A stretch of DNA of 64,000 nucleotides, taken from the NCBI GenBank assembly GCA_020161835.1, contig JAIUNL010000019.1:36242-100241 (forward strand), read 5' to 3'. This stretch comes from Bacteroidota bacterium. GTDB taxonomy: Bacteria; Bacteroidota; JABWAT01. The translations under genes were made by a program, and so were the position numbers. Positions 5,966 to 14,659 of this stretch are shown in pieces (within the stretch, counting starts at the first letter, position 1; the number at the start of each line of letters is the position of its first letter). The notes under the pieces were generated by a model. It had not been told where the DNA came from. It made no database searches and saw only the letters and a list, made by a program, of their open reading frames with translations.

Positions 5966-8644
5966 ATGTCTGATCAGACGCCGGTAAACCCTGAAATCAG
6001 TGAAATTGAAAACCAGGAATGGATGGAATCCCTCGATTATGTGCTTCAGCACGGGGGTCCGCAACGGGTAATTGAAATTCTTCGCCTCTTAAACATCCGG
6101 GCAAAAAAAGCCGGGGTTGAAGTTCCGTTCACAGCAAATACACCTTACATCAATTCCATCCCCAGAGAAAAACAGCCTCCTTTCCCGGGTGATATTGAAA
6201 TTGAAAACCGCATCAGCTCCATTCTTCGCTGGAATGCCATGTCGATGGTTGTGAAGGCAAACCGGGTTGAAGATGGCATTGGCGGACATATTTCAACCTA
6301 TGCCTCAGCAGCAACTTTATATGAAATCGGCTTCAACCACTTTTTCCGTGCAAAAACCGATACTTTCGAAGGCGATCAGATTTTCTTTCAGGGTCACATG
6401 TCTCCCGGCGTGTATTCCCGTGCTTTTCTTGAAGGACGGTTAACCGAGGAACATTTGCTGAACTTCCGCAGGGAACTTGCACCGACCGGCGGACTTTCCT
6501 CTTACCCGCACCCCTGGCTGATGCCGACGTTCTGGCAATTCCCGACCGTTTCAATGGGCTTAGGTCCGATCATGGCCATTTATCAGGCCCGGTTTAACCG
6601 GTATCTCGAAGATCGTGGTGCAAAACCAAAATCAGACGCCAAAGTCTGGGCGTTCCTTGGTGATGGTGAAACTGACGAACCTGAAACATTGGGTGCCATC
6701 AATCTGGCTTCCCGTGAAAAGCTCGATAACCTCATCTTTTTAATTAACTGTAACCTTCAGCGTCTCGACGGACCAGTTCGCGGCAACGGAAAAATCATTC
6801 AGGAACTTGAAGCTGCTTTCCGTGGCGCAGGCTGGAATGTAATCAAAGTAATCTGGGGAAGTGACTGGGATGCCATTCTGACCAAGGATACCAAAGGAAA
6901 ACTCGTCAAGAGAATGGGTGAAGTGGTTGATGGTCAGTGGCAGAAATTTTCGGTTGAATCCGGCGCATACTTCAGAAAAGAATTTTTTGGTGTTGACCCT
7001 GAATTGCTCGACATGGTAAGCCATCTTTCTGATGAACAGCTCAGAAAACTGGGCCGTGGCGGTCACGATATGGAAAAAGTCTATGCCGCGTACCATGCTG
7101 CAACCACACATACCGGTCAGCCAACGGTCATTCTTGCCCACACCATCAAAGGATACGGCATGGGTGAATCGGGTGAAGGAAAAAATATTTCCCATCAGCA
7201 GAAAAAATTAAACGAAGACGAACTCAGGGAATTCCGTTCTCGTTTCGGAATCCCCATTTCCGATGATGAAGTGGCAAAAGCACCGTTTTACAAACCTGCC
7301 GCCGATTCGAACGAAATGAAATATCTCATGGATCGCCGGGCAAAACTGGGTGGATTCCTTCCAAGACGTGTTGTGGATCTTCGTCCGATCAAAACACCGC
7401 CTGTTGATGTGTTTAAAGAATTCTACGCCAGCAGTGACGGACGTGAAGCGTCTTCAACCATGATTTTTGTGCGCATTTTAACCAAACTTCTCAAAGACAA
7501 GGAAATCGGGAAACTCATCGTTCCCATCGTTCCTGATGAAGCAAGAACGTTTGGTATGGAAGCACTCTTCAGACAAATCGGAATTTATTCCCACGTTGGT
7601 CAGGTTTACGAACCGGTTGACCGTGATCAGCTTCTCTATTACAAAGAAGCCAAAGACGGACAGATTCTTGAAGAAGGAATTACTGAAGCTGGCGGAATGT
7701 CGAGTTTTATTGCTGCCGGAACGTCTTATGCCAATCATGGCCTGAACATGATTCCGTTTTTCATTTATTATTCCATGTTCGGATTCCAGCGGATCGGTGA
7801 TCTGATCTGGGCTGCTGCCGATCTTCAGGTCAAAGGATTTCTAGTTGGCGGAACTGCCGGCCGGACAACCCTGAACGGAGAAGGACTTCAGCATCAGGAT
7901 GGTCACAGTCATGTGCTTGCCTATCCGGTTCCGAACCTGAAAACCTATGATCCGACTTTCTCATTTGAACTGGCAGTCATCATTCGTGATGGCATCAGAA
8001 GAATGTACGAAGAACAGGAAAATATTTTCTACTATCTCACCATAATGAATGAGAATTATGCCCATCCGGCTATGCCTGAAGGTGCAGAAGAAGGCATTCT
8101 CAAGGGGATTTACAAACTAAAACCGTCTGCAAAACCCGGGAACAAGCTTAAAGCCAATCTGCTCGGTTCCGGAACGATTCTGAATGAAGTTCTCAAAGCT
8201 CAGGATTTACTTGAGAGTAAATATGGCGTTTCAGTTGATGTTTGGTCGGTGACCAGTTACAAGGAACTGCGCAATGATGCACTTACTGCAGAACGGCACA
8301 ACCTGCTTCATCCATCCGATAAACAAAAAACGCCTTACATCCAGACCGTTTTCGACGGAAAAGAAGATGCCGTTTATGTGGCTGCTTCAGATTATCTGAA
8401 ACTCATGCCAGACATGATTGCCAAATGGATGCCCAAAACCCTCACAACGTTAGGCACAGACGGATTCGGACGGAGTGAAACCCGTGAAGAACTTCGCAGT
8501 TTCTTCGAAGTGGATGCCCGTTATATCGCCGTTGCAACTCTTTATGCCCTTGCCAAAGACGGCAAACTGAAAATGACGGACGTGTCGAAAGCCATCAAAG
8601 CGCTTGACATCAATCCGGATAAATTAAACCCGATGATTTCTTAA
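5966..8644 (+). CDS. aceE: Pyruvate dehydrogenase E1 component, homodimeric type
   Basis: An 892-residue thiamine-diphosphate enzyme that decarboxylates pyruvate and passes the acetyl group to the lipoyl arm of E2. The length and single-chain layout match the AceE family, not the split alpha/beta E1. The N-terminus IENQEWMESLDYVLQ is typical. The TPP motif GDGETDEPETLG begins at about residue 232 and ends with NCNLQRLDG. The transketolase-like central region carries GMSSFIAAGTSYA and GLQHQDGHSH (about 638). AAGGA lies upstream of the ATG. The gene is 16 bases from aceF and surely co-transcribed. The complex links glycolysis to acetyl-CoA. Identification is certain. Confidence 0.98.
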   Translation: MSDQTPVNPEISEIENQEWMESLDYVLQHGGPQRVIEILRLLNIRAKKAGVEVPFTANTPYINSIPREKQPPFPGDIEIENRISSILRWNAMSMVVKANRVEDGIGGHISTYASAATLYEIGFNHFFRAKTDTFEGDQIFFQGHMSPGVYSRAFLEGRLTEEHLLNFRRELAPTGGLSSYPHPWLMPTFWQFPTVSMGLGPIMAIYQARFNRYLEDRGAKPKSDAKVWAFLGDGETDEPETLGAINLASREKLDNLIFLINCNLQRLDGPVRGNGKIIQELEAAFRGAGWNVIKVIWGSDWDAILTKDTKGKLVKRMGEVVDGQWQKFSVESGAYFRKEFFGVDPELLDMVSHLSDEQLRKLGRGGHDMEKVYAAYHAATTHTGQPTVILAHTIKGYGMGESGEGKNISHQQKKLNEDELREFRSRFGIPISDDEVAKAPFYKPAADSNEMKYLMDRRAKLGGFLPRRVVDLRPIKTPPVDVFKEFYASSDGREASSTMIFVRILTKLLKDKEIGKLIVPIVPDEARTFGMEALFRQIGIYSHVGQVYEPVDRDQLLYYKEAKDGQILEEGITEAGGMSSFIAAGTSYANHGLNMIPFFIYYSMFGFQRIGDLIWAAADLQVKGFLVGGTAGRTTLNGEGLQHQDGHSHVLAYPVPNLKTYDPTFSFELAVIIRDGIRRMYEEQENIFYYLTIMNENYAHPAMPEGAEEGILKGIYKLKPSAKPGNKLKANLLGSGTILNEVLKAQDLLESKYGVSVDVWSVTSYKELRNDALTAERHNLLHPSDKQKTPYIQTVFDGKEDAVYVAASDYLKLMPDMIAKWMPKTLTTLGTDGFGRSETREELRSFFEVDARYIAVATLYALAKDGKLKMTDVSKAIKALDINPDKLNPMIS

Positions 8645-8660
8645 GGAAGGAAGAACTAAA

Positions 8661-10292
8661 ATGCTTAAAGAATTTACTCTTCCTGATTTAGGTGACGGAA
8701 TTAAAAAAGCCGTTGTTCTGAAGGTTTTTGTAAAACCCGGTGACAAGATCGAAGAAGATGCGCCGGTTATTGAAATTGAATCTGACAAAGCCACCATTGA
8801 AGTGCCGTCTACAGTTACCGGGGTTGTGAAAGAAGTCCGGATCAAAGAAGGCGAAGAAGCCACTCATGGAATGGTTCTTTTACTCGTTGAAACAGGTGAA
8901 GCTGCTGCCGTTGCTCCGGCTCCGGTTGCACCAGTCGTTGAAACACCTGCTACCAAAGTTGCAGAAGTTCCTGTTGCGGTTGTCTCTGCACCTTCAGTGG
9001 AATCAGTAGTTGAAGTGACTTTACCTGATCTGGGTGACGGAATAAAAAGTGCTGACATTCTGAAGGTTACGGTAAAAGTTGGTGATACCGTTTCGGTTGA
9101 TCAGGGAATTCTGGAAGTGGGTTCTGATAAAGCCACAATTGAAATTCCGTCTCCCGTTTCTGGTGTGGTAACCGAATTATTTGTTAAGGAAGGCGATAAG
9201 GCCACAATCGGACAGGTTGTTCTGAAAATTAAATCTTCAGTTTCTGCTCCTGTACCGGTTTCAGTTGCAAAAACAGAACCGGTCGCCCCGGTTGTCTCGG
9301 CTCCGGTTCCTGCAAAACCTGAATCGCCAAAAGCAGCTCCGGTTTCTTCTGATGTTCAGCCGGCAACAAAGAAAAATGCGGCTCCTGCTGCTCCTTCAGT
9401 TCGTAGGCTGGCCCGTGAAATTGGAGTGAATGTTGATGAAATTCCCGGAACGGGTTCCGGCGGCCGCTTAACACAGGAAGATGTGAAATCCTGGTCGAAA
9501 AAACTGCATCAGCAAAAAGGAAGTTCAGTTGTTTCTGGCGGACAAACTGCCGGAATTGCACAAAAACCACTTCCCGATTTTGCGAAATACGGTTCAATTG
9601 AGCGCAAGCCGATGTCCACCATCCGGTATAAAACCGCTGAGCATCTCAGTTACGCCTGGCAGACCATTCCGCATGTTACGCAATTTGATAAGGCGGATAT
9701 TACGTCGCTTGAAGTGCTCAGAAAACAGTTTTCTCCCGCTCTTGAAAAACAAGGCGCAAAACTGACTATGACCGCAATTCTGGTCAAAGTTCTGGCATCA
9801 GCTTTGAAAAAATATCCGAATTTCAATTCAGCGGTGGATATGACCACCAAGGAAGTGATTTACAAAAATTATTTCCATATCGGTGTAGCTGTTGATACCG
9901 AAGCCGGACTTATGGTTCCTGTCATCCGGGATGCAGACAAGAAAAATATCACCAAGATCGCTTTAGATCTGAATGATATTGCCACCCGTGCAAGAAACCG
10001 GAAAATTACACCGGATGATCTTCAGGGCGGATGTATGTCGATCACCAATCTGGGCGGAATCGGCGGAACGAGTTTCACACCGATTGTAAATTCACCTGAA
10101 GTTGCCATTCTTGGCGTTTCTCGTGGGTCAATGGAACCCGTCTGGAACGGAACTGCCTTTGAACCAAAACTCATGCTTCCGCTGTCACTTTCCTACGATC
10201 ACCGGATTATTGATGGTGCTGATGCTGCCCGGTTTTTACGCTGGGTTGTTGAAGCACTTGAACAGCCGCTGAAGCTTCTGATTGAAGGATAA
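8661..10292 (+). CDS. aceF: Pyruvate dehydrogenase E2, dihydrolipoamide acetyltransferase
   Basis: A 543-residue E2 that carries the acetyl group and transfers it to CoA. Two lipoyl domains are evident, each with the lipoylated lysine in SDKATIE (Lys43 and Lys157). They are joined by Ala/Pro/Val-rich swinging linkers. A peripheral-subunit-binding domain lies at about 244-278 (SVRRLAREIGV...GRLTQEDV). The catalytic core ends with SLSYDHRIIDGADAARF, giving catalytic His514 and Asp518. AAGGAAGG precedes the start. The E3 dihydrolipoamide dehydrogenase is not in this window, so it must be encoded elsewhere or shared with another complex. Confidence 0.97.
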   Translation: MLKEFTLPDLGDGIKKAVVLKVFVKPGDKIEEDAPVIEIESDKATIEVPSTVTGVVKEVRIKEGEEATHGMVLLLVETGEAAAVAPAPVAPVVETPATKVAEVPVAVVSAPSVESVVEVTLPDLGDGIKSADILKVTVKVGDTVSVDQGILEVGSDKATIEIPSPVSGVVTELFVKEGDKATIGQVVLKIKSSVSAPVPVSVAKTEPVAPVVSAPVPAKPESPKAAPVSSDVQPATKKNAAPAAPSVRRLAREIGVNVDEIPGTGSGGRLTQEDVKSWSKKLHQQKGSSVVSGGQTAGIAQKPLPDFAKYGSIERKPMSTIRYKTAEHLSYAWQTIPHVTQFDKADITSLEVLRKQFSPALEKQGAKLTMTAILVKVLASALKKYPNFNSAVDMTTKEVIYKNYFHIGVAVDTEAGLMVPVIRDADKKNITKIALDLNDIATRARNRKITPDDLQGGCMSITNLGGIGGTSFTPIVNSPEVAILGVSRGSMEPVWNGTAFEPKLMLPLSLSYDHRIIDGADAARFLRWVVEALEQPLKLLIEG

Positions 10293-10297
10293 CGATG

Positions 10298-10364
10298 GTT
10301 ACAGGGGACAAATTACGGGTCACAACTCTATCTGCTGTCATCCCGGACTTGATCCGGGATCCAG
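10298..10364 (+). repeat. Heptad array followed by gtcatcccggacttgatccggg element
   Basis: GTTACAG, GGGACAA, ATTACGG, GTCACAA (10298-10325) keep a 7-bp period. Just after, TCATCCCGGACTTGATCCGG forms a CCCGGA/TCCGGG hairpin, a dispersed element common in many genomes. It may terminate the aceEF transcript. Confidence 0.65.
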
Positions 10365-10387
10365 CATTTTAATAAAAAAGTTCCAAA

Positions 10388-10768
10388 TTGAAAACAAATA
10401 AATCGCTCATGATTCTGGTTGCAGGGCCTTACCGGTCTGGAACAAACGATCAACCTGAACTCATCGCTGCAAATGTAAAAGCCATGACCGATATGGCTCT
10501 CGAATTATATAAACTTGGGCATTTGCCGGTTTTGGGAGAGTGGTTTGCTCTTCCCTTAATTGAGGCTGCCGGATCAAAAGAAACAGGTGATCAGATTTTC
10601 AACGAAATCTTTCACCCGGTTGCTGTTCAGCTGATTGATCACTGTGATGCCGTTATGCGGATCGGCGGACCTTCTGCCGGAGCTGACGAAATGATAAAGG
10701 CCGGACAGAAAAAAGGAAAAATCATTTTCCACAAGCTTTCAGAAATTCCCACCTATGGAAAGCGGTAA
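10388..10768 (+). CDS. DUF4406 / nucleoside deoxyribosyltransferase-like protein
   Basis: 126 residues from a TTG at 10388; an ATG at 10409 would give 119. Neither has a clear ribosome binding site, so the start is unsure. MILVAGPYRSG at the N-terminus and RIGGPSAGADEMIKAG near the C-terminus are the phosphate/nucleoside pocket signatures of the DUF4406 / nucleoside 2-deoxyribosyltransferase-like fold. GHLPVLGEWFALPLI lies between them. The biochemical role is not known. It follows aceF but is separated by repeat DNA, so no functional link is implied. Confidence 0.8.
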   Translation: MKTNKSLMILVAGPYRSGTNDQPELIAANVKAMTDMALELYKLGHLPVLGEWFALPLIEAAGSKETGDQIFNEIFHPVAVQLIDHCDAVMRIGGPSAGADEMIKAGQKKGKIIFHKLSEIPTYGKR

Positions 10769-10846
10769 GAATCCACTTCATTCATTTCCTTTCTTGCGCA
10801 AGGCATTGCTTTTATTTACCTTAGGTGAATTCATTTTACCTGAGAT

Positions 10847-13800
10847 ATGCGGTTATCACTTTTTATCTTCATTTGCCTTTTTCCGCTAACTGGATTTGCC
10901 CAGCCATTGGGCCACGTAACCTATTCCGTTAATGAAAATCTGCCGAGTAATTTTACAAAATCGCTGACTCAGGACCAGGATGGTCTCATTTGGATTGCCA
11001 CCGATGGCGGGCTCGTCAGGTTTGACGGTGAACAAATGGTAACCTACACCCGGGATCTTCCTTCTCTTCTGGTAAAGTCAGTTTTATATGTACCCGGAAA
11101 AGGTGTTTACGTTCTTACTGACCGGGGATTGTGTCTGATTTCACGCTCAGGCTTCAGTTGGAAGACTCTTACTATCATTCCAGGGTCTGATGAGGTGACT
11201 GATTCAACACTTCATTTTGCAAAAACCTTGTATCATGACCGGAACGGTAAATTGTGGTTGGGTGAATCTGATGCGATTGTTTCATGGGACGGAAAAAAGT
11301 TAACCCGGTTTACTCTTGATCCCAAATATCACACCGACAGTTTTTCAAGATCCTTCGCATTTTTTGAAAATGAGTACGGAGATTTTTATGCTGCATCATG
11401 GGGTGGCGTTTTATTCCACCTTGATTCAGCACAAACTAATTTTGTTGAGATTCCGCTTGGAATTGATGAACCGGTTCACAGGTTTTATGCCGTATCTCAG
11501 ATTGGTACCAACCGGTTCTGGTTGGGAACCAAATTTGGGATTTATGAACTTTCAACACCTTCTGATCCTAATCAGTCAACAGCCCGTAAAGTTTCTGATA
11601 TTCCGGGTGCAAATGCGTTTGTATGGGAAGGTGGAAACTCAGTTTGGGCCGGAACTCTGAATTCCGGACTTTTCCGGTTAAAAATGAGTGAATCGGGAAT
11701 TGAATCAGAGCAAATTGGTGAGCTGGGTCTTAAAACCATAACCAGTTTTTTTCTTGATAATGAAAAAAGAGCCTGGGTTACTTCAGATGAGGGTGTTCAC
11801 CTGTTTTATACCCAATATTCTGAGATCAGACTTGGGGCTACTGAACCGAGAATTCTTAAAGCGGCCTCAAAGGCAGGTGACCGCAGTCTTCTGGTAACCG
11901 ATTTTAAAAATCTCATCCTTCTTGATATTTATGATTCTTCAATAGAACCCCTGTTTATAATCAGGAACAGTGAAATTGATTTGGTTGATGCAATTTCTGA
12001 CGGGAAAACCATTTGGGTTTCTTACCGGAATGGTGAACTCAAAAAAATAAGCGGAAACAAAACTGAAACCATTATTCACGGGATGGATTCCAAACGAAAC
12101 AGTTTGTTAACCCTCGATCATTTTCAAAATCTCTGGGGTCGGGAAGAACAGTCAAGAACCATTTTCCGGGTAGATCCTACCGGTGAAATAAAAATATTTG
12201 GCGTTCCGGAAGGAATTGCTTCAGCAATAAATTCGATCAGAGCACTTGATGATTCAACTTTGTACTTGACCGGAAACGGAAATAAAACCTGTTTGTTTAA
12301 ATGGAACAGGGTTTTGGGTGCTTTTGATAATATTTCCCCTGAAATTAAAACCCAATTCAAAGGGGTTCTTGAAATTTATGATATTGAAAAAGATAAAAAT
12401 GGAAATTTACTGCTGGGCACCAATGATGGTATTTACAGAGTAAATAACAGGGTTGCAAAGAAGGAGTATCCTGAAAATCCTGAGCAGCAGTTAGTGGTAA
12501 GAACCCTGGTGAAAAATAAAGCAGGCTGGGTTTGGTCGGGAACAGAACGGGGGCTGCTTGTTTTTACCGGAAAAGAATGGCTCGATCTTTCTGGTGTGAA
12601 GGGAACCTCAAATGCACCTCTGATCAACCATGGACTTGTCTTTGCAGACACCACCAAAATATTTATTGCAACAACCCGGCAAATTCTGTCTTACCGGTTT
12701 CCGTCACTATCGAAAAAAACCTTTCCGCCCATCATTCTTTCCCTAACCGTTAATGGTGCCGATGATCCTGAACGCATTTATTCGGGAAGTGCCATCGAGA
12801 TCAGTTTTCAATCACCGGTTTTCCCGGCTGAACCTGTTAACTACCAATACAGAATTATCGGGGTTCATCAGGATTGGATTAACCTGGGCAGACAAAACCA
12901 GATTCATCTTTCCGGTCTTGAAGCAGATGCCTGGCAGATTGAATTCAGGGCACAAAAGGCAGGTGCGACCTGGAGTGACATCAGAACCTATCAGCTCGAT
13001 ATTGTGGCGCCGTTTTATTATTCCCTTCCGGCAAAAATAAGTTATGTTCTGGCTGGTATTTTTCTTTTCTGGATTTCAATTTCAAGTATTACAAGATTCC
13101 GTACCCGGAAACTTGAACAAAACCAAAAGGAGTTGCAGGCCCTTGTTTCTGAACGGACTTCAGAGCTGCGGGAAGAAAAAAATAAAACGGATGAAGCTTT
13201 TCATCAATTGAAAGAAAAAGAAAAGGAACTTCACCAGTCATTGGATGAATTGACCGAAGCCAACCAGATTAAAGCCGAATTGATCGGGATGGCATCACAC
13301 GAACTCAGAAATCCGTTGCAATCCATTTTAGGTTATGCTGAATTATTAGAAACAAAGATGGGTTCTGAAAAGGACAAAGAAAGCATCAACCGGATTCATC
13401 AATCTGCTCAGCGAATGCTTAAGCTGGTAAACAGTTTGGTTGATTCCCAGGTACTTGAAACGGGAAATCTCAGACTTTCGTTTTCTACAATTAATATGGC
13501 CGACATCGTTCAGTCTGTAATTCTTCAGAACTACCCTCAGGCTGAGAAAAAGAATCAGACCGTTTTCTTCGATCCACCTGATCATTCCTGTCTGATCAAA
13601 GCTGATGAAAATGCACTGAGGGAAATCATTGACAACATTCTGAACAATGCCATCAAATATTCTTCTGGCGGTTCGGTCATCCGGGTAAAAATTTCACCGA
13701 TGAATGAAAAAGTCAGACTTTCAATTACTGATCAGGGCCCGGGTTTAAGTGAAGATGACCTGGAACATCTGTTCAAAAAATTCAGAAAACTGAGTGCAAA

Positions 13801-13951
13801 ACCTACCGGCGGAGAACTTTCTACCGGGCTTGGACTTTCTATCGTTAAAAAACTGACTGATATGCACGATGGAAAAGTCTGGGCAGAATCTCATTCAGGA
13901 TCTGGTTCAACCTTCCATGTAGAATTCCCCCGATATTTCTCTGCAGATTAA
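10847..13951 (+). CDS. Propeller-type membrane sensor histidine kinase
   Basis: A 1034-residue protein. A signal peptide (MRLSLFIFICLFPLTGFA) leads into a long periplasmic sensor of two-component-regulator-propeller repeats (LTQDQDGLIWIATDGGL, DNEKRAWVTSDEGV, DKNGNLLLGTNDGI, GWVWSGTERGLL). A Y_Y_Y-type domain follows (NYQYRIIGVHQDWINLG), then one membrane helix at about 731-748 and a coiled coil. The HisKA domain has phospho-acceptor His818 (GMASHELRNPLQS). The HATPase has IDNILNNAIKYS, ITDQGPGLS and TGLGLSIVKKL. Unlike classic hybrid systems it has no receiver or AraC domain, and no response regulator is adjacent. The signal is unknown; related sensors often detect glycans. Confidence 0.92.
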   Translation: MRLSLFIFICLFPLTGFAQPLGHVTYSVNENLPSNFTKSLTQDQDGLIWIATDGGLVRFDGEQMVTYTRDLPSLLVKSVLYVPGKGVYVLTDRGLCLISRSGFSWKTLTIIPGSDEVTDSTLHFAKTLYHDRNGKLWLGESDAIVSWDGKKLTRFTLDPKYHTDSFSRSFAFFENEYGDFYAASWGGVLFHLDSAQTNFVEIPLGIDEPVHRFYAVSQIGTNRFWLGTKFGIYELSTPSDPNQSTARKVSDIPGANAFVWEGGNSVWAGTLNSGLFRLKMSESGIESEQIGELGLKTITSFFLDNEKRAWVTSDEGVHLFYTQYSEIRLGATEPRILKAASKAGDRSLLVTDFKNLILLDIYDSSIEPLFIIRNSEIDLVDAISDGKTIWVSYRNGELKKISGNKTETIIHGMDSKRNSLLTLDHFQNLWGREEQSRTIFRVDPTGEIKIFGVPEGIASAINSIRALDDSTLYLTGNGNKTCLFKWNRVLGAFDNISPEIKTQFKGVLEIYDIEKDKNGNLLLGTNDGIYRVNNRVAKKEYPENPEQQLVVRTLVKNKAGWVWSGTERGLLVFTGKEWLDLSGVKGTSNAPLINHGLVFADTTKIFIATTRQILSYRFPSLSKKTFPPIILSLTVNGADDPERIYSGSAIEISFQSPVFPAEPVNYQYRIIGVHQDWINLGRQNQIHLSGLEADAWQIEFRAQKAGATWSDIRTYQLDIVAPFYYSLPAKISYVLAGIFLFWISISSITRFRTRKLEQNQKELQALVSERTSELREEKNKTDEAFHQLKEKEKELHQSLDELTEANQIKAELIGMASHELRNPLQSILGYAELLETKMGSEKDKESINRIHQSAQRMLKLVNSLVDSQVLETGNLRLSFSTINMADIVQSVILQNYPQAEKKNQTVFFDPPDHSCLIKADENALREIIDNILNNAIKYSSGGSVIRVKISPMNEKVRLSITDQGPGLSEDDLEHLFKKFRKLSAKPTGGELSTGLGLSIVKKLTDMHDGKVWAESHSGSGSTFHVEFPRYFSAD

Positions 13952-14050
13952 AGGCAGATGAAACTTTCCTTTCCTTGTTCATCTTTTTGGCTCAAAATTT
14001 GCTAGTGCCGCCCCTGCGTCTTATTTTTCAAAGAATTATAGTGAAAAGAG

Positions 14051-14647
14051 ATGATTGGAATTAACGAATATTTGATTTCTGACTCGGTCATGACAAGTAA
14101 ATTTGCCTGTGATCTAAAAAAATGCAAAGGTGCCTGTTGTGTGGAAGGGTTGGCCGGTCCGCCTGTTTCTGCAGACGAAATTGAAGTGATCAAGGAGCTT
14201 TATCCGAAAATCAAACACCTGCTCCGCCCTGAAGGCATTGCAATTATTGAAGAAAAAGGTGTTTCTGAAAAATGGGAAGGAACCGATGTTCTGACCTGTG
14301 TCAACGAAAAAGAATGTGTTTTTGTAGTATTTGATGATGGCATTGCCTTTTGCGGAATCGAAAAGGCCTTTTATCAGGGTCTTACTGATTTCAAAAAACC
14401 GGTAAGTTGCCATCTTTTCCCGATTCGTGTGAGAGATTTTTTCGGACAAAAAGCGTTAAATGTGGTTGAAAGTGATGATTGCCGGCCGGCTTTCCTTCAG
14501 GGCCGCCGTGAAGACATTCCGGTTCATCAGTTTTTAAAGGAAGCCATTATAAGGCGTTTCGGCAAAGAGTTTTATGAAGGTCTCGACGACGAAATTTCGA
14601 AACGGCGGGCATTGAAGTCAAAAAAACGATCATCTTCAACTAAATAA
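14051..14647 (+). CDS. DUF3109 family cysteine-cluster protein
   Basis: A 198-residue protein of DUF3109, related to YkgJ zinc or iron-binding cysteine-cluster proteins. Conserved cysteines appear in FACDLKKCKGACC near the N-terminus, then LTCVNEKECVF, FCGIEKA, VSCHLFPIRV and ESDDCRPAF. This spread of eight cysteines suggests a metal or Fe-S site. No biochemical function is established for the family. It ends 12 bases before rpoN and is probably co-transcribed with it. The start ATG at 14051 follows GAAAAGAGAT. Family is firm, role unknown. Confidence 0.87.
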   Translation: MIGINEYLISDSVMTSKFACDLKKCKGACCVEGLAGPPVSADEIEVIKELYPKIKHLLRPEGIAIIEEKGVSEKWEGTDVLTCVNEKECVFVVFDDGIAFCGIEKAFYQGLTDFKKPVSCHLFPIRVRDFFGQKALNVVESDDCRPAFLQGRREDIPVHQFLKEAIIRRFGKEFYEGLDDEISKRRALKSKKRSSSTK

Positions 14648-14659
14648 GATACTTATAAC

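Noticed and set aside
10388..10768. Link of the DUF4406 gene to pyruvate dehydrogenase
   Set aside because: Repeat DNA and a likely hairpin terminator separate them, so adjacency alone is not evidence.
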